Below, one piece after another: positions 1-11,054 of a stretch of 64,000 nt of DNA. The notes under the pieces are model-generated. The model was not told the DNA's origin. It searched no databases and saw only the letters and a list, made by a program, of their open reading frames with translations. How positions within the stretch are numbered: position 1 is the first letter of the stretch; each line of letters begins with the position of its first letter. This DNA comes from Gerris lacustris. Its lineage: Eukaryota; Arthropoda; Insecta; Hemiptera; Gerridae. Where the stretch lies: assembly GCA_951217055.1 (NCBI GenBank), contig OX578284.1, forward strand, positions 41,753,467 to 41,817,466, in the 5' to 3' direction. The translations under genes were made by a program, and so were the position numbers.

Positions 1-1117
1 GAGTAATCTGATAAAAGTACATTTATTTTTAATTTTTAATTTAAAAAAACAAAAAAAACCAACAAGTAATTGATACTATGGTTATCACGGATGTACGTGT
101 GTCTTTTTTTGTTTTTTTTTTTTTCTGTACATGTAATTCACCCTACTTTAGCTGCCCCTCAATTCCAAATACTAAAAAATCTGAACTTCCTATGTATAAA
201 AAAATCACAATTATGAAAAAACAACCCAGGATTTTGTTATTAAAAAAAAAAAAACCTTATTAAGAGGTATATTAATTTTTATAATTGTTTTTTCGAGTAT
301 CTCTACCCTTTATCATACTTGTGTGTAATTTTGGAGGGGGGTGTATGTATTACGTATTGTACAAACCAAAATAACACTGAGCCCCTCTTGATGGCTTATT
401 TTTTCCATTAGGTATAACCCTCTTACCAACATGGGGAATATGAATAAAGCAAAACGCGCAAACGAGGCTGTGATTTTTATTTATATTTTTAAATGTTTAA
501 ATTATTTTATTTTTGTTCAGCAATTTTTGTTTCCCGGGAATTTATTCATATCATTATTATTTCTGTAGTCACCTTAAAGCAGCAGTCAATTTTATGTGAC
601 TTAAAAATATACATAGCATTTCTCAATTTATAATATAAACTGAATTCACAACAATTTTAAGAAAAATTGTTTATTTATGTTGATTCTGGATGTAATTTTA
701 TAGTTAAGGCTAAATAATGTTTTAAAATAATATTTAAACTATATGTGCTTATATTTATATATTAAAGAATAGATTGGGAAAAAATTAAAGCCTAGAATAA
801 TTATCAATATTATAAAAATATAGTTATAACATTTTTCGTTCACTTTTGGGCATTATGATTTGTTATATTTCAAGAATTTTCTTTATGCATTGTATGCAAT
901 AGCTTTTCATCATACTTACTAAAACCAAGTACAAAATCAAAATCGGTACTTTTCATCTAAGAAGACTAATAAAGTAACTCTTTATTACTCGATCGCGAAG
1001 TTCGTCAGGAGATCGGATGGGAACTATGTCGTGGAAAAGCTTTCTTTGCCTTCGAGCTCGATTTCGCAAATTGCTCCACGAATAACACGAGTTGGCTTAT
1101 TGTGGCACTTTTTTACA
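1..1117. other. gene-free AT-rich sequence
   Basis: Very AT-rich DNA with A and T runs. The only open frame above 60 codons (78-263) is made of T-run and A-run codons and looks accidental. The stretch near 985-1090 is less AT-rich and contains several CpG steps, but I see no open frame, splice pattern or recognisable motif in it. Confidence 0.7.
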
Positions 1118-1330
1118 TTGTAACTCCCCTTATAAAAACAAACAACAGAGGGGTAGTAACAATCTAAAGAAGGTGTACGAAATGTTATTCTTAAGAGTGT
1201 TACTCCCCTTATAAAAAAGAGGGGAGCAATAATCTAAAGAAGGTGTACGGAATGTTGTTCTTTAGACTGATACTCCCCTTATAAAAACAGAAATGTGATA
1301 TTCCTTTGTCCTAAAGTATATTGGACTAAA
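1118..1330. repeat. hairpin-rich tandem repeat, block A
   Basis: Three starts of a 70-80 bp unit near 1121, 1200 and 1271. Each unit contains two short self-complementary blocks: TTACTCCCCT facing AGGGGAG, and TCTAAAGAA facing TTCTTTAGA, joined by a shared word GGTGTACG. The last unit runs into a flank starting GATATTCCTTTGTC that recurs after block B, so the duplicated module extends to about 1380. No coding potential. The family is not recognised. Confidence 0.75.
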
Positions 1331-1679
1331 CATCCCTTTGTCTTAATAATTATTTAGTCATATAAGTCATTTATATTTTTTTTAAAAAATATATGGTAAA
1401 GAAGTACCCTTATTGCAGAATGGATTGATCATAAAAAAATCAAAAATCAATTCATTTATAATAAAATTATAGTACAATAAAAAATTAAGAGAGACTTGAG
1501 ACACCCTAAGGATTGGACCATCTACCGCAACGCATGTATGTTATGATGGTTGGTATTATAATAAATAAATATATATGTATATACATATTTTTAGTTAATA
1601 ATAAACGTCCTTTTCAGATTTGAAAGATAAGGAATTTGCGTGAGATCTGATGCAGTGCGTAATGCCTAAATTTTAACCT
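1331..1679. other. AT-rich spacer between repeat blocks
   Basis: Its first 50 bases are the flank shared with block B. The remainder is AT-rich with no gene, RNA or repeat that I can recognise. Confidence 0.6.
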
Positions 1680-1920
1680 AAATTTAGATTGTTACTCCCC
1701 TTATAAAAAAAACCCAGAGGGGAGTAAAACTCTAAAGAAGGTGTACGGAATGTTCTTCTTTAGACTGTTACTACCCTTATAAAAACAGAAGTGAGATATT
1801 CCTTTGTCCCAAAGTACATTGGACTAAAAATCTCTTTTTCTTAATAATTATATAGTCAAAGTCATTTATATTCTAAAAAAAACAAAAACACATAGGGGAG
1901 TAACAATCTAAAGAATTACC
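1680..1920. repeat. hairpin-rich tandem repeat, block B
   Basis: Second copy of the module at 1118-1380. It has unit starts near 1692 and 1768, the same TTACTCCCCT/AGGGGAG and TCTAAAGAA/TTCTTTAGA hairpin pairs, the same GGTGTACGGAATGTT word, and the same downstream flank (GATATTCCTTTGTCCC). A further partial unit (GGGGAGTAACAATCTAAAGAA) lies near 1894. The two blocks differ by scattered substitutions, so the duplication is not very recent. Confidence 0.75.
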
Positions 1921-2712
1921 AAGTATACTGCATAGTATATTAAAAACAAGTTATCCTCATCCCTATTTATAGGATATTAGCTTCAAAAATGTTTAAATGC
2001 ATTCCATTTAAATAGTTACGAGACCAATACAGTCCCTTTCTAGGAGAAATATTGTTTTCGAGAAAATAGCGCACAAAAATACTGAATAAAGAAATTGACA
2101 ACAGAAATAATGTCTGTGAGAATGTTTGTTTTAGTTACCTAGAACTGATTTTTTTTTTTTTTTTAAGTTTTAAACGTATCTTACAATTAACTTGTTAAAG
2201 CCAGATTATTTTGTTGATTAACTTCAATTATTTCCTGTTTTCAGTCCAAGCAACATTCAAAGTTTATTTTCATGTTGTGTTTTTGTTGGTAATTAAGTTT
2301 AAAGTTTCCTTTAATTTTATTAAGGTAGTAAATTCCCTGTGCTGTGCCTAGTTTGAGGTTGGGGCTGTTTAAAGCAACGCTCTCTATAGTTTGGATAGGA
2401 GAGATAAACTAAAGGCTAGGGTCAGGGGTGTGGGGTGGTGGAGGGTGGAAGTAGAAGAGAGTGGGGGGTTAATTCACCCATTTGAATGTGAAACACTAGC
2501 AATTCCAAATTAACTCTTCGACTAGGGCTGAAATTTCAACGACGGGGCTGACTTTGTGCCGCTTTTACTTTTACAAACTAAATTCACCCAATAAGGGTTT
2601 TCTCGGGGGGTATCAGGTGACGTACGCCTATTTATAATCACGTATGTTAATACCGTTGAGAGATAAAAAAAAACAAAACGCTGAAATGATATCATACATA
2701 TAACAATACTCA
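1921..2712. other. gene-free sequence with a purine-rich patch
   Basis: AT-rich DNA. The 2340-2480 stretch is relatively G-rich on the plus strand, with several GGGG runs. The 63-codon reverse frame at 2522-2713 has no recognisable motif and is probably chance. Confidence 0.6.
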
Positions 2713-3019
2713 CTTAATGAATACAAAGAAACTATCTCTCAACGTAAAATAATACTCGTTTATTTATCAAAGCAGCTTTCGGCTTTTATAAAGCCATCAT
2801 CAGTGCAGATTATGGAAGAACTAGTCTTAAATGGAAGAACTTGAGTCTAACGTTAATCCCCGACATCGTCCGACTCGTTAACTTCATATTTTTGATAATG
2901 CAACACTAGTTCTTCTATGATCATCACTGATGATGGCTTTATAAAAATTTAAAGCTACTTTGATAAATGAAGAAGTATAGTTTTACGTGGAGAGACAGTT
3001 TCTTTGTATTCATTAAGAT
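2713..3019. mobile_element. fold-back element with hammerhead-like motif
   Basis: An imperfect inverted repeat. The left arm (2713-2826) starts CTTAATGAATACAAAGAAAC and its mirror at 2903-3019 ends GTTTCTTTGTATTCATTAAG, with a loop of about 75 bp. Both arms hold CTGATGATGGCTTTATAAAA (minus strand in the left arm, plus strand in the right). In the left arm this continues into GCC-GAAA, giving a 6-bp stem between CTGATGA and GAAA. That arrangement resembles the hammerhead ribozymes known in Penelope-like elements; assignment to that class is inference. No protein is encoded. Confidence 0.65.
2775..2803 (-). ncRNA. degenerate hammerhead-like core
   Basis: On the minus strand: CTGATGA (2803-2797), an unpaired T, stem GGCTTT/AAAGCC with a 3-nt loop, then GAAAGC. 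The two conserved core boxes and stem II are present. The base at the would-be cleavage position appears to be G, which hammerheads do not cleave after, and stem I is only weakly supported, so this copy is probably inactive. Confidence 0.35.
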
Positions 3020-3185
3020 TACCTCCACCTCCATCAACGCTGTCATTCTTCAAATATTCACTTATGGTATTTTATTTAAATTAACACCAAAAAGTAAATT
3101 AAGATGTTTTATATAATCAACATTCTTAAAACTGTTAAAAGTTGTCATAAATATAAGCATCATTGGAGGCATCGTAAAAGATTTA

Positions 3186-3515
3186 ATTAATTTTTTTACC
3201 TAGTAAAATAGATTTTATCGGTCTCTATAAAGCCACCATCAGTGGCTATAATATCAGAGATGGAAAAATTGAATTACATTATTTAAAAAATAACTAGAGA
3301 AAGGCTAGTCTACATTACTTCAAAGACCAATGCAAAACTTCATTCTCTGTCATTATGTAACTAATCTTTTAAAACACTGGTTTATCTAAATATTTCATTA
3401 ATCATAAAAGCTTTATTTCTTTCATAATCAGCTCAGATAATAGATTAAGATAGAGAAAGTTACTAGGTAAATAAACTAATATATTTTACATGGAGCGTCA
3501 CAATTTATTTAAATT
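3186..3515. mobile_element. decayed relative of the 2.7-kb fold-back
   Basis: The left part contains ATAAAGCCACCATCAGTGG, a diverged match to the 2.7-kb arm. The right part contains TTTTACATGGAGCGTCACA, a diverged match to TTTTACGTGGAGAGACAGT. The ends TTACCTAGTAA (about 3196) and TTACTAGGTAA (about 3460) are inverted to one another. The hammerhead core is broken (CTGATGG, and GATAAA instead of GAAA). Confidence 0.45.
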
Positions 3516-3532
3516 CTTATTAAATAAGTTGA

Positions 3533-3536
<4 letters not shown>

Positions 3537-3569
<33 letters not shown>
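3537..3569 (+). repeat. poly(A) run of about 33
   Basis: Uninterrupted A tract directly upstream of the transposon-like fragment. It could be the 3' tail of a retroposed sequence ending here, or simple slippage expansion. Confidence 0.9.
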
Positions 3570-3572
<3 letters not shown>

Positions 3573-3845
3573 TTTATTCGTATTCTTCTCAACAAACCCT
3601 TTCATTTGATACCCATATCATGGGCGTGTTAAAAAAAAAAACTAGTCCACCATCTTGGGCTGCCCGCCATATTGGATTTAGAATGACGTCACTCAGCTAA
3701 CCATGCAAAGTCATCCAAACTAAACATGATGCAAAATTTCAATTCAATCGGTTGAGGATAACTGCTTTAAAATTCAGTTGCAAGATTTGACCATACACAC
3801 ATACGCATACAAACATTGCAAGTTAAATAAAAGCTTGTAAAAAGG
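3570..3845 (+). mobile_element. dispersed transposon-like fragment
   Basis: Contains phrases I associate with dispersed insect repeats: CCTTTCATTTGATACCC (about 3598), AATTCAATCGGTTGAGG (about 3739), and a closing run of ACACAC/ATAC words followed by AAGTTAAATAAAAGCTTGTAAAA with an AATAAA signal. The 3' style fits the untranslated tail of a non-LTR or similar retroposon. No coding frame survives. Class assignment is from memory and not verified. Confidence 0.4.
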
Positions 3846-5990
3846 ATAATAATCATTAAATTTAACTAAATATATAACGTATTTAAGCAAATTCGTTAGT
3901 TTATACTTAACGAAAAACATTGATAATCGTAAATTTAAGATGATTGAATCAGTAAACCTTGATTAGTAATCATTAATTGAAATTTAAGATATTACTTAAA
4001 AGTTAGAGAGTGTTAACTTATTTGAACAAGGTATATCCGTGTTAAATAAGTTATGTCAAGTACAAATCTAATTATTGTAAGTCAAGCAATGTATCGACAA
4101 CGTTATAAGTTCTGAAAAAAATACTTACATCCGCTTGGTTTCTTTTGAATTAGATAAAACTTAAATCTAATTAAAAGGAAGTTAACGACTTAAATCACGA
4201 TATTGATCAATTAAATCGGATCATAAAGTCGAGGTTTAAATAATCTAAGACGCAGTCTTTTCCGGAAGATCTAATTATGCTAAACTTGATACAGATTTAT
4301 ACAAATAATATGTGAGGTTTATTTAATATGCAATTTTCATAATTTTCCTGATGTCTGAATGCGATGGTCATTTATGGCTACTGTTTTATCATTATTTTCT
4401 CAATAAAAAATATTTTTTTACTATTCGTTTAGAGTTACCTAAAGCTATTTGATTCGAAAGTAGATAGGATCAGTAGTTTGAAGGAAATTTACAATGGGAT
4501 AAAAAGAGCATTCCCCCCTTTTTTATCATGAAAAAAAAAGAGGAAAAGGTGTGACACGGTGATGTGATTTTTCGCTTCTCGGACGTTTGCTTTTCAGTGG
4601 AACGTGTGAGAAGTCTACCCCTTTTTCTCTTTTCGATACCGTATCGATTCGAGGATTGTATAGGAGTCCGTACCACCCTCCGTTGTAGAAGGGGTTGAAG
4701 GGGACTGAGTCGGATGGATTAGTCGTCGGGTGTAGAGGGGTAAGCTCGACTGTGGAAACAAAGGGAACGTCTCTAGATTGATGAAGGGAGAGAAGTCCCT
4801 TTTCCTCCCACTCGTGAGACAGAGTGCAGCACTGTCGGGAGACCACTACCACTTTCTCGTTCTAACACCCGTCGTTCCTAAACAGAGTCGGAATATACTT
4901 ACTCTCCTCATTTGAGCCCTCTCCCGTCACTACCCCCCAAACCCTATTTACAAATTCAAAAGGGAGAAGATGAGGGAAGGTCTAAGAAGGAGTTAGGAAA
5001 CAAACCCCAACCTTGATTAGACCCCCCCGCTTCACCCTACTCAACGGAGAAAACCCCGAAGGATAAATAGGAACGAGGATGAAATTATGATAATGAGTCT
5101 TCATTTGAGTCACGTGCACAAAAATGCACAAGAGAGAATAAGGCCTCTCCCTCGAGCTCGGAACAAAGCAAGTCTTAATGCTATCCCAACCCCATGCCCT
5201 TTAGGTTTTCTTAATGAATAGGGAACAGATTATAATTATGACTCCCTTCACTCCAGAACCACCCTCTTGCTCATTTTTAACCCTTTGGTTCTTTTAATAA
5301 AAAAGAAATCGATTTTTTTATTCATTTTTTTGTTTGGAAAAAAATCAAACCCTCTCTACCTCCCCTCTTTATAATAATCCATATTATTATTATAATTTCT
5401 TTGATTATAATGGAATTGTGGGAGTGGGAGGTTTTTTATTTTGTAAATAAAAGAGAATATCGATTTTTCTTTTTATTCTTTGTAGTAGCTTGAAAATGTT
5501 ATTTTAAGAACTTGTAAGCCAAGAAACTACATAAAATTAAACGCTTTTGAGATCACACATATTAACTTAGTGTGTTTCATATAAATCTCGGACGAATGCC
5601 GTAAAACTAGTTAGAGTTCAATCATTTTTACTTTTGCGCCTGTATTGTGTAAGTGGGATATTTTTCGTCACAGTTGTGTTGGTTAGATCAAATCCATGTA
5701 ATAGGTACAAGAAGCACTTTCACAGCCATTATCATTGCTCTTTTTTACCGTCACGATTTGAACATTTTGCCAAATAAATCATTGGCCGTAGTGCTCGATC
5801 ATAACTAAAACTCTCGCCTTGTAGTTAAACTAACTTACACATCAGTAAACCTCAACTCTCATCAATAATTCAAAGTCAATAAGAGCCGAGTCAGCTTCGA
5901 CTTACAACAAACTGTCGGATGCGGGGTTTCTACAAATCTAAACTATCGATAGCCTTTCCCTTGCCCACCGAATGAATACAATCAAAACCT
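3846..5990. other. gene-free sequence with mixed composition
   Basis: AT-rich to about 4500, then more GC-balanced and polypurine/polypyrimidine-patchy from about 4500 to 5300. The 108-codon (4526-4852) and 68-codon (4470-4676) reverse frames overlap in different registers, show no domain or signal, and are judged accidental. No RNA gene seen. Confidence 0.6.
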
Positions 5991-6033
5991 CGGTTACATC
6001 AACCATCACGGCTTCGTCTCCTTTCTATCCAAG

Positions 6034-6104
6034 ATGGCCGACGACGAGGAGAGAATTCATCTGTATTGCAATTTGAAATATTCCAAGTTTGTTCCTTATA
6101 GTTA
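6034..6104 (+). CDS. speculative short first exon (MADDEE...)
   Basis: An ATG in good initiation context (CCAAGATGG) opens a 23-codon frame beginning M-A-D-D-E-E-R-I-H-L. The frame meets a TAG that overlaps a possible splice donor, TTA/GTAAGG at 6104/6105, so it could be a first coding exon with phase-2 splicing. The donor lacks the usual G at -1, there is no downstream exon I can pair with it, and no family is recognised. This is a weak candidate listed only because composition and context differ from the surroundings. Confidence 0.12.
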
Positions 6105-6109
6105 GTAAG

Positions 6110-7320
6110 GAGCGGAGAGGGGATTCCCCACCGATAACCTACTACTCTGCCAGGCAGTCCCCACAGTTCCTTAGCACTGCTCATGAATTAATATCTTTCC
6201 CTACTTTATGCTAATGACCAATAAACATTGAGAGAATGAGAGGAGAGGGGGCAGACGGAGAAATCCTCGCCCTTCACTTGTAAACACAATATAAATGCTA
6301 ACAAGTTCAAAATGCTCTTCACCAGACTACGTACTTTCCAAACACGAGGCAAAAGCTTTAAAATTTCTCCCATCCACACGAGTAAATATTCCCTTCGGAT
6401 ACTTAGAGATTATTACTATTCAACTCACCGAATTATAACGGTATTACAATAAACCATAAAACGAAGCAAACAATAAAGTTCTAGATTGAAATATCAATAA
6501 TTTGGACGTTTCTCCCCTTTCCTATGACTTGCTCGGACGACGGAATCGTAGTCTGCATGAGAGGGAGCCCCCTACGCGCATTGTTTATAGTAAAAGGCAA
6601 ACTATATTATAGTCGAGCGACACTAAACCACTAACTTGAATTAAACCAAGCCCCCTGGACCTGTTTCAATAACTACTTAATTTAAACTTTGAATTATGCA
6701 GCCTCACTTTCGACTTGTGCAGAAAGCCGGTATCCCTACGAAGTATGATTTAATATACTTGATTTTCGTTGGCTTTTGCCGCGTAATATCGTCGCGTAGG
6801 AGAGAGAAGTCCCCTTCGGGCAGTTTGACTGTCAATAATTAAGTGAGCAATACCATGGCGCAATAAATCACCATCACTATGTAGGAAGGCTTTTGAAAAT
6901 TAATTTTAGTAAGTTAGTGGTTAAATTTCTTCGGACTGATTACATCCCGATATGAAAAGGGATTGTTTATTAAACGAATGAGTGTTTAATAATCAACATA
7001 TGATTATGATTTGAATAAATCAAATTTAAACTTAAATAAATTGGATGTTATGTTGACATTCATGACTTAATTTAGAAAATTAATAGATTTTTCGACAGTA
7101 ATTCCAAAACACAAATCTAGTACCTACATAAATAAATTTTTGAAGCTATTTGCTTACGTATAACTATGCTTAATATTCTTGGAAATCTCAGTTGTTGTAA
7201 ACAAAAATATATAACTTTGCCATAAACTATGAATATAAAAGTGATATAATAAGATAACATAAAGAATGTGACACAATCAGAAAGTTAAAAAAAAAATATA
7301 TATATAATAGAGCACAATTA
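6110..7320. other. gene-free sequence
   Basis: Moderately AT-rich, more balanced between about 6480 and 6840. I see no gene, tRNA or repeat. The reverse frame at 5999-6184 overlaps the 6034 ATG candidate and has no recognisable content. Confidence 0.55.
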
Positions 7321-7349
7321 TAATTTGTTATCTATCTATAAATAACTAA

Positions 7350-7440
7350 CTCCATGGCTCAACAGCCCGTGAAGGGCTTCGGCCTGTCAAAGGGCTTTAC
7401 GACTAATTAAATGAGACGGGGTTAGTATGTTGATCCATCA
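7350..7440 (+). repeat. possible dispersed-element fragment
   Basis: A local GC-richer block (AACAGCCCGTGAAGGGCTTCGG) sharply bounded by AT-rich DNA and containing a small self-complementary GCCCGTGAAGGGC stem. It looks like a fragment of a dispersed element, but I found no second copy in this window. Confidence 0.3.
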
Positions 7441-7484
7441 GCTGTATAAACCTTATAATTGGCATTCTCAACCATTCTGATGCT

Positions 7485-7893
7485 CTGTTACTCACTTTTT
7501 CTCTAATCGCTATTTCTCTTTCAAATTTCTACTCGCCTATCTAGCACTGAAGGTGACACTAGTGAAGAATTGAGAGAGAAGTTAAAATCTGATCCACTGT
7601 TACTCGCTTTTTCTCTAATAGCTATTTCTCTTTCAAATTTCTACTCGCCTATCTAGCACTGAAGGTGACACTAGTGAAGAATTAAGACTGAAGTTAAAAT
7701 TTGATTCACTGTTACTCACTTTTTCTCTAATCGCTATGTCACTTTCAAATGTCTACTCGCCTATCTAGTACTGAAGGTGACACTAGTGAAGAATTAAGAC
7801 AGAAGTTAAAATCTGATGCACTGTTACTTACTTTTTCCCTAATCGCTATTTCTCTTCAAAATTTCTACTAGCCTATCTAGCACTGAAGGTGAT
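7485..7893 (+). repeat. 112-bp tandem array, about 3.6 copies
   Basis: The word CTGTTACT(C/T) starts at 7485, 7597, 7709 and 7821, giving an exact 112-bp period. Units share CTACTCGCCTATCTAGCACTG and GGTGACACTAGTGAAGAATT and differ by a few substitutions. The last unit is cut off at the GAAGGTGA word. No open frame runs through the array. Confidence 0.95.
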
Positions 7894-7899
7894 TCAAAC

Positions 7900-9918
7900 C
7901 GGCTTTGGACGCGCAATAAAATTATTTTTATTTAGTGCAACTATATATAATTATTTCTTAATGACTATAACATTTGTTAGTTTTAAATCTAATTAATCTT
8001 TTTACAAGTTTAATAAATTAACTAATTAAGTGACTTCAACTATACAATTAATAATCTAAAAGATATAGTCTAAGAACCATGTCTAAAGTTTTTTTTTTGC
8101 ATTAAACATATATTTATACTTTTTTATACAATTAGATGGTCCTTTATGAAATTTATAAAAGGAGTCAATAAAAGCAACAGTTGCTAAACAACCTGTACAT
8201 TTACGTTATAAAATTGCCTCAAAAGATTTGCTTTCAAACCCTTAATCCTATCCTTTTTACCCCAAGAATTCTTTTGATCCCGTTTTATAAGCTTTTGAAT
8301 ACAAAGTTGACCTTTTTTGAATGAGGCTCCATTCACGAGGTTGTGTTTTGATCCTTTAACCTGGTAAAGAGGTGGTAAAAAAAAGAGAGGGAGAATGAAG
8401 GCGTGACCACGAAAAGAGAGTGGTACTGAGTTAAAGAGTTCACTATGGAAGTCTTATGGATGGATTATTCCCCTCTCTTTTTATTTACGAAAGACTGCCT
8501 ACTATTCCCGTCTTGTAAATTAGATTTAGAACGGGGATGTAAGGAATTCTACAGTTACAGTGCAGGTAGAAGGGGGGGGGGGACTTTTTATTTTGTAACC
8601 CCACCTTTAGCCGCATGAACAAGTATAGAAGTTGCAGTGGGGGACGCGTGGTAGAGATCGGATCTGATAAAACCATTGAACACAGGGCCCGGGGTGAAGT
8701 GAACGCACCGACACTTGCATCCAAAACATAAGAGATTTCAACCTACCCACCCACCGTTATTAACTCCTCTAAAGCATCACTCAACCATCAATGGGACCTT
8801 TCAACATCTTGATAATAAACGTTCATTCTTTACTTACAAACTACAACTTTCATTGATAATCAACAAGAGTTAAGATAAGAAATGATTTTAATAAACAAAA
8901 AAATAAACATAATTAAAATTTGTATAGAAAAGGACAATACTATCCGTCTAATTGTTACATTAATCTAAATTAAATCACTAAATTATCTATGTTTAAACGA
9001 CATTTAGTAATAACTTTAAAATAAAAGACCATAGAGATATTCTTTTAGCATTTCACAATATTATTTAGCTTCCAAAACTTACCTACTTGTTTACTGCAAT
9101 TATTTTTTGGAACTTATAAAATTGTCAATAAATTGCTTGACTTATGATAATTAAGTGTGCAAATGTATTATAATTGTAAGATTACAAATATTCTTCGTTA
9201 GTTCTACATAAACAATTGGAAGGGGGGGAGGGGGATTATAGAGGAAGTATAATCAGAGTCCTCTCAAAACCATTATGAGAAAAACTAATTTTAATATTTC
9301 AAGTCTCTTAGCATCCAAGATATCTCATGAAATAATCCTTTCAACAGACATTTGTTTTTTAATTAAACCTTTAAAGTAATAAAGGGCGCATAAAAGTGTT
9401 TAGCGACAAATTTAGACGGGGTAGCACATTAAACATTGGAAGGGGATATGATTATGGAGGTTATTTTTGGAAAGAAAACTTTAAAAAAAAGGCAATTTTA
9501 TGGAAATCAAACTTTTATTTGTGATACTATAAAATGAGAACACAATAAAGTATAATTTAAAGAAATAAATTTAAAAAAATAGTGAAATATGAAATATATA
9601 ATATGTAATATCAAATGCCTAACCCTCGACTATGGGCTCTGAATGTTCTTCCTCACAACCGCTGAGATTATGATGGCTCTCCCCTGTATGGGGTATCTTC
9701 TACCTTCATTTTCAGCTGCACGCTGATTGTTTATCCCCTTAACTATTAATACTTGAAAAATTCTTAAACATCGCTACCAGATGGCACCACACAATCACAT
9801 ATTACAAAAAAAGGGGAGTCTCCGTGTTCTTGCCCTATACCCTTCAGTTATTTAACATAAGTATATATTGTATGCAAAACTTAACACTATCTAACTTAAG
9901 TAATATCAATTTTTTAAG
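7900..9918. other. gene-free sequence
   Basis: AT-rich, with purine-rich and pyrimidine-rich patches near 8340-8750 and 9210-9240. The 79-codon reverse frame at 8485-8724 crosses a G11 run (8572-8582) and shows no motif. Nothing else supportable. Confidence 0.6.
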
Positions 9919-10166
9919 TTTTTGGTAGTTTTCATACTACGGAAAGTTAAATTTTAATTTAAATCAAATTATAATTATTATTAACTACGGGAAACAGACA
10001 GTGAAAAATACACTCCTGTGCCGGGATTTGAACCACGGGCCTCTATATTTCCAGTATAGTATATACTGGAAATATAGAGGCCCGTGGTTCAAATCCCGGC
10101 ACAGGAGTGTATTTTTCACTGTCTGTTTCCCGTAGTTAATAATAATTATAATTTGATTTAAATTAA
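9919..10166. mobile_element. perfect palindrome, tRNA-like family copy 1
   Basis: Arms 9954-10058 and 10062-10166 (105 bp each) read as identical by eye, with a 3-nt spacer (GTA). Each arm holds the 3' half of a tRNA-like sequence: anticodon-loop region CTGGAAA, then a perfect box B GGTTCAAATCC (plus strand 10086-10096; minus strand 10034-10024) and CCCGGCACAGGAG. Outside the left arm only is a tag GGTAGTTTTCATACTACGG, also found at the 44.3-kb locus. The palindrome centre falls close to the anticodon loop, so box A is missing. It cannot encode a whole tRNA. Confidence 0.9.
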
Positions 10167-10169
10167 GTA

Positions 10170-10570
10170 ATATCTTATATTTCAGTTAACGATTGCTAAT
10201 TACTGAATCTATCATCTTAAATTTACTATTGAATAATGTGTTTAGTTGTGTACATTAACGAGTGTACACCAGTACTAGTAAACAGAAGAAAGTTTTGTTT
10301 AATCGAAAGATTTAGTAACCAAATTTATAAATTAAATTTAATTTAACGACTAAGGAATATTATATCTTAAATTAATGGTAATAATATTTTTGGTTTACTA
10401 TCCACGTGGTTATTTTATGGACTACCCTTACTTTATATTAAAGGGATATATGGATTAAATTTACTTTTATCTTTATATGTGTCTAATTTATAATTGAAGC
10501 TACATAATAAAGAAGAGTAAAGGTTTTTTTTTAGTTTTACCTTTTACTGCAATTGAAAAAATTTACAACA
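10170..10570. other. AT-rich spacer
   Basis: AT-rich spacer between the palindrome and the Helitron-like element. No gene or repeat is recognised. Confidence 0.6.
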
Positions 10571-10575
10571 TTACT

Positions 10576-11054
10576 TCTATATATATATATAAAAGTCAAA
10601 GTATGTGTGTGTGTATGTTCTTTATACAAATCTACAATTTTAGTCCGATCTCGATGAAAATTTGCACACTTGACCTTCAAAGCAAGGGGAAAATAACTGT
10701 CTAGATGAATTTTCAAAATAATTAAATTTTGGTACTCAGGGGTACGGGGTACAAGTAATAAATATACGGGGTCAAAGTAATGAATACCCTTCATGTTGCA
10801 TATCGTTGAAAAGCTCTTTAAGAGTATAGTAATTGTTTTTATGTAAAGTTTTGTCATATTTTCATTTAGGAGAGGGATTAATTTGGGATATTTGCAAATT
10901 ATCTTATCAAAGAGGAGGGGGTGTAGAAATAAGTGGGAGGGATAGAATCTAGATATTCTCTCATATTAAAATAATTTAAATGTTTCTTGATGGTGGTTTA
11001 TAAACTTATCAAAATAAAATAACACTCCGTAGCGAAGTACAGTTATCCAGCTAG
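10576..11054 (+). mobile_element. probable non-autonomous Helitron-like element
   Basis: Begins TCTATATATATATATAAAAG and ends CCAGCTAG followed by T, matching the TC...CTRR(T) ends known for Helitrons. The subterminal phrases TCGATGAAAATTTGCACACTT (about 10652) and CGTAGCGAAGTACAG (about 11027) are of a kind I associate with dispersed insect repeats. It encodes no Rep/helicase. The subterminal 3' hairpin is weak (GTA/TAC), and the base before TC is T rather than the usual A, so the class call is tentative. Confidence 0.45.

Noticed and set aside
4526..4852. 108-codon minus-strand frame
   Set aside because: No recognisable domain, a second frame overlaps it, and the composition is purine/pyrimidine patchy. 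Treated as chance.
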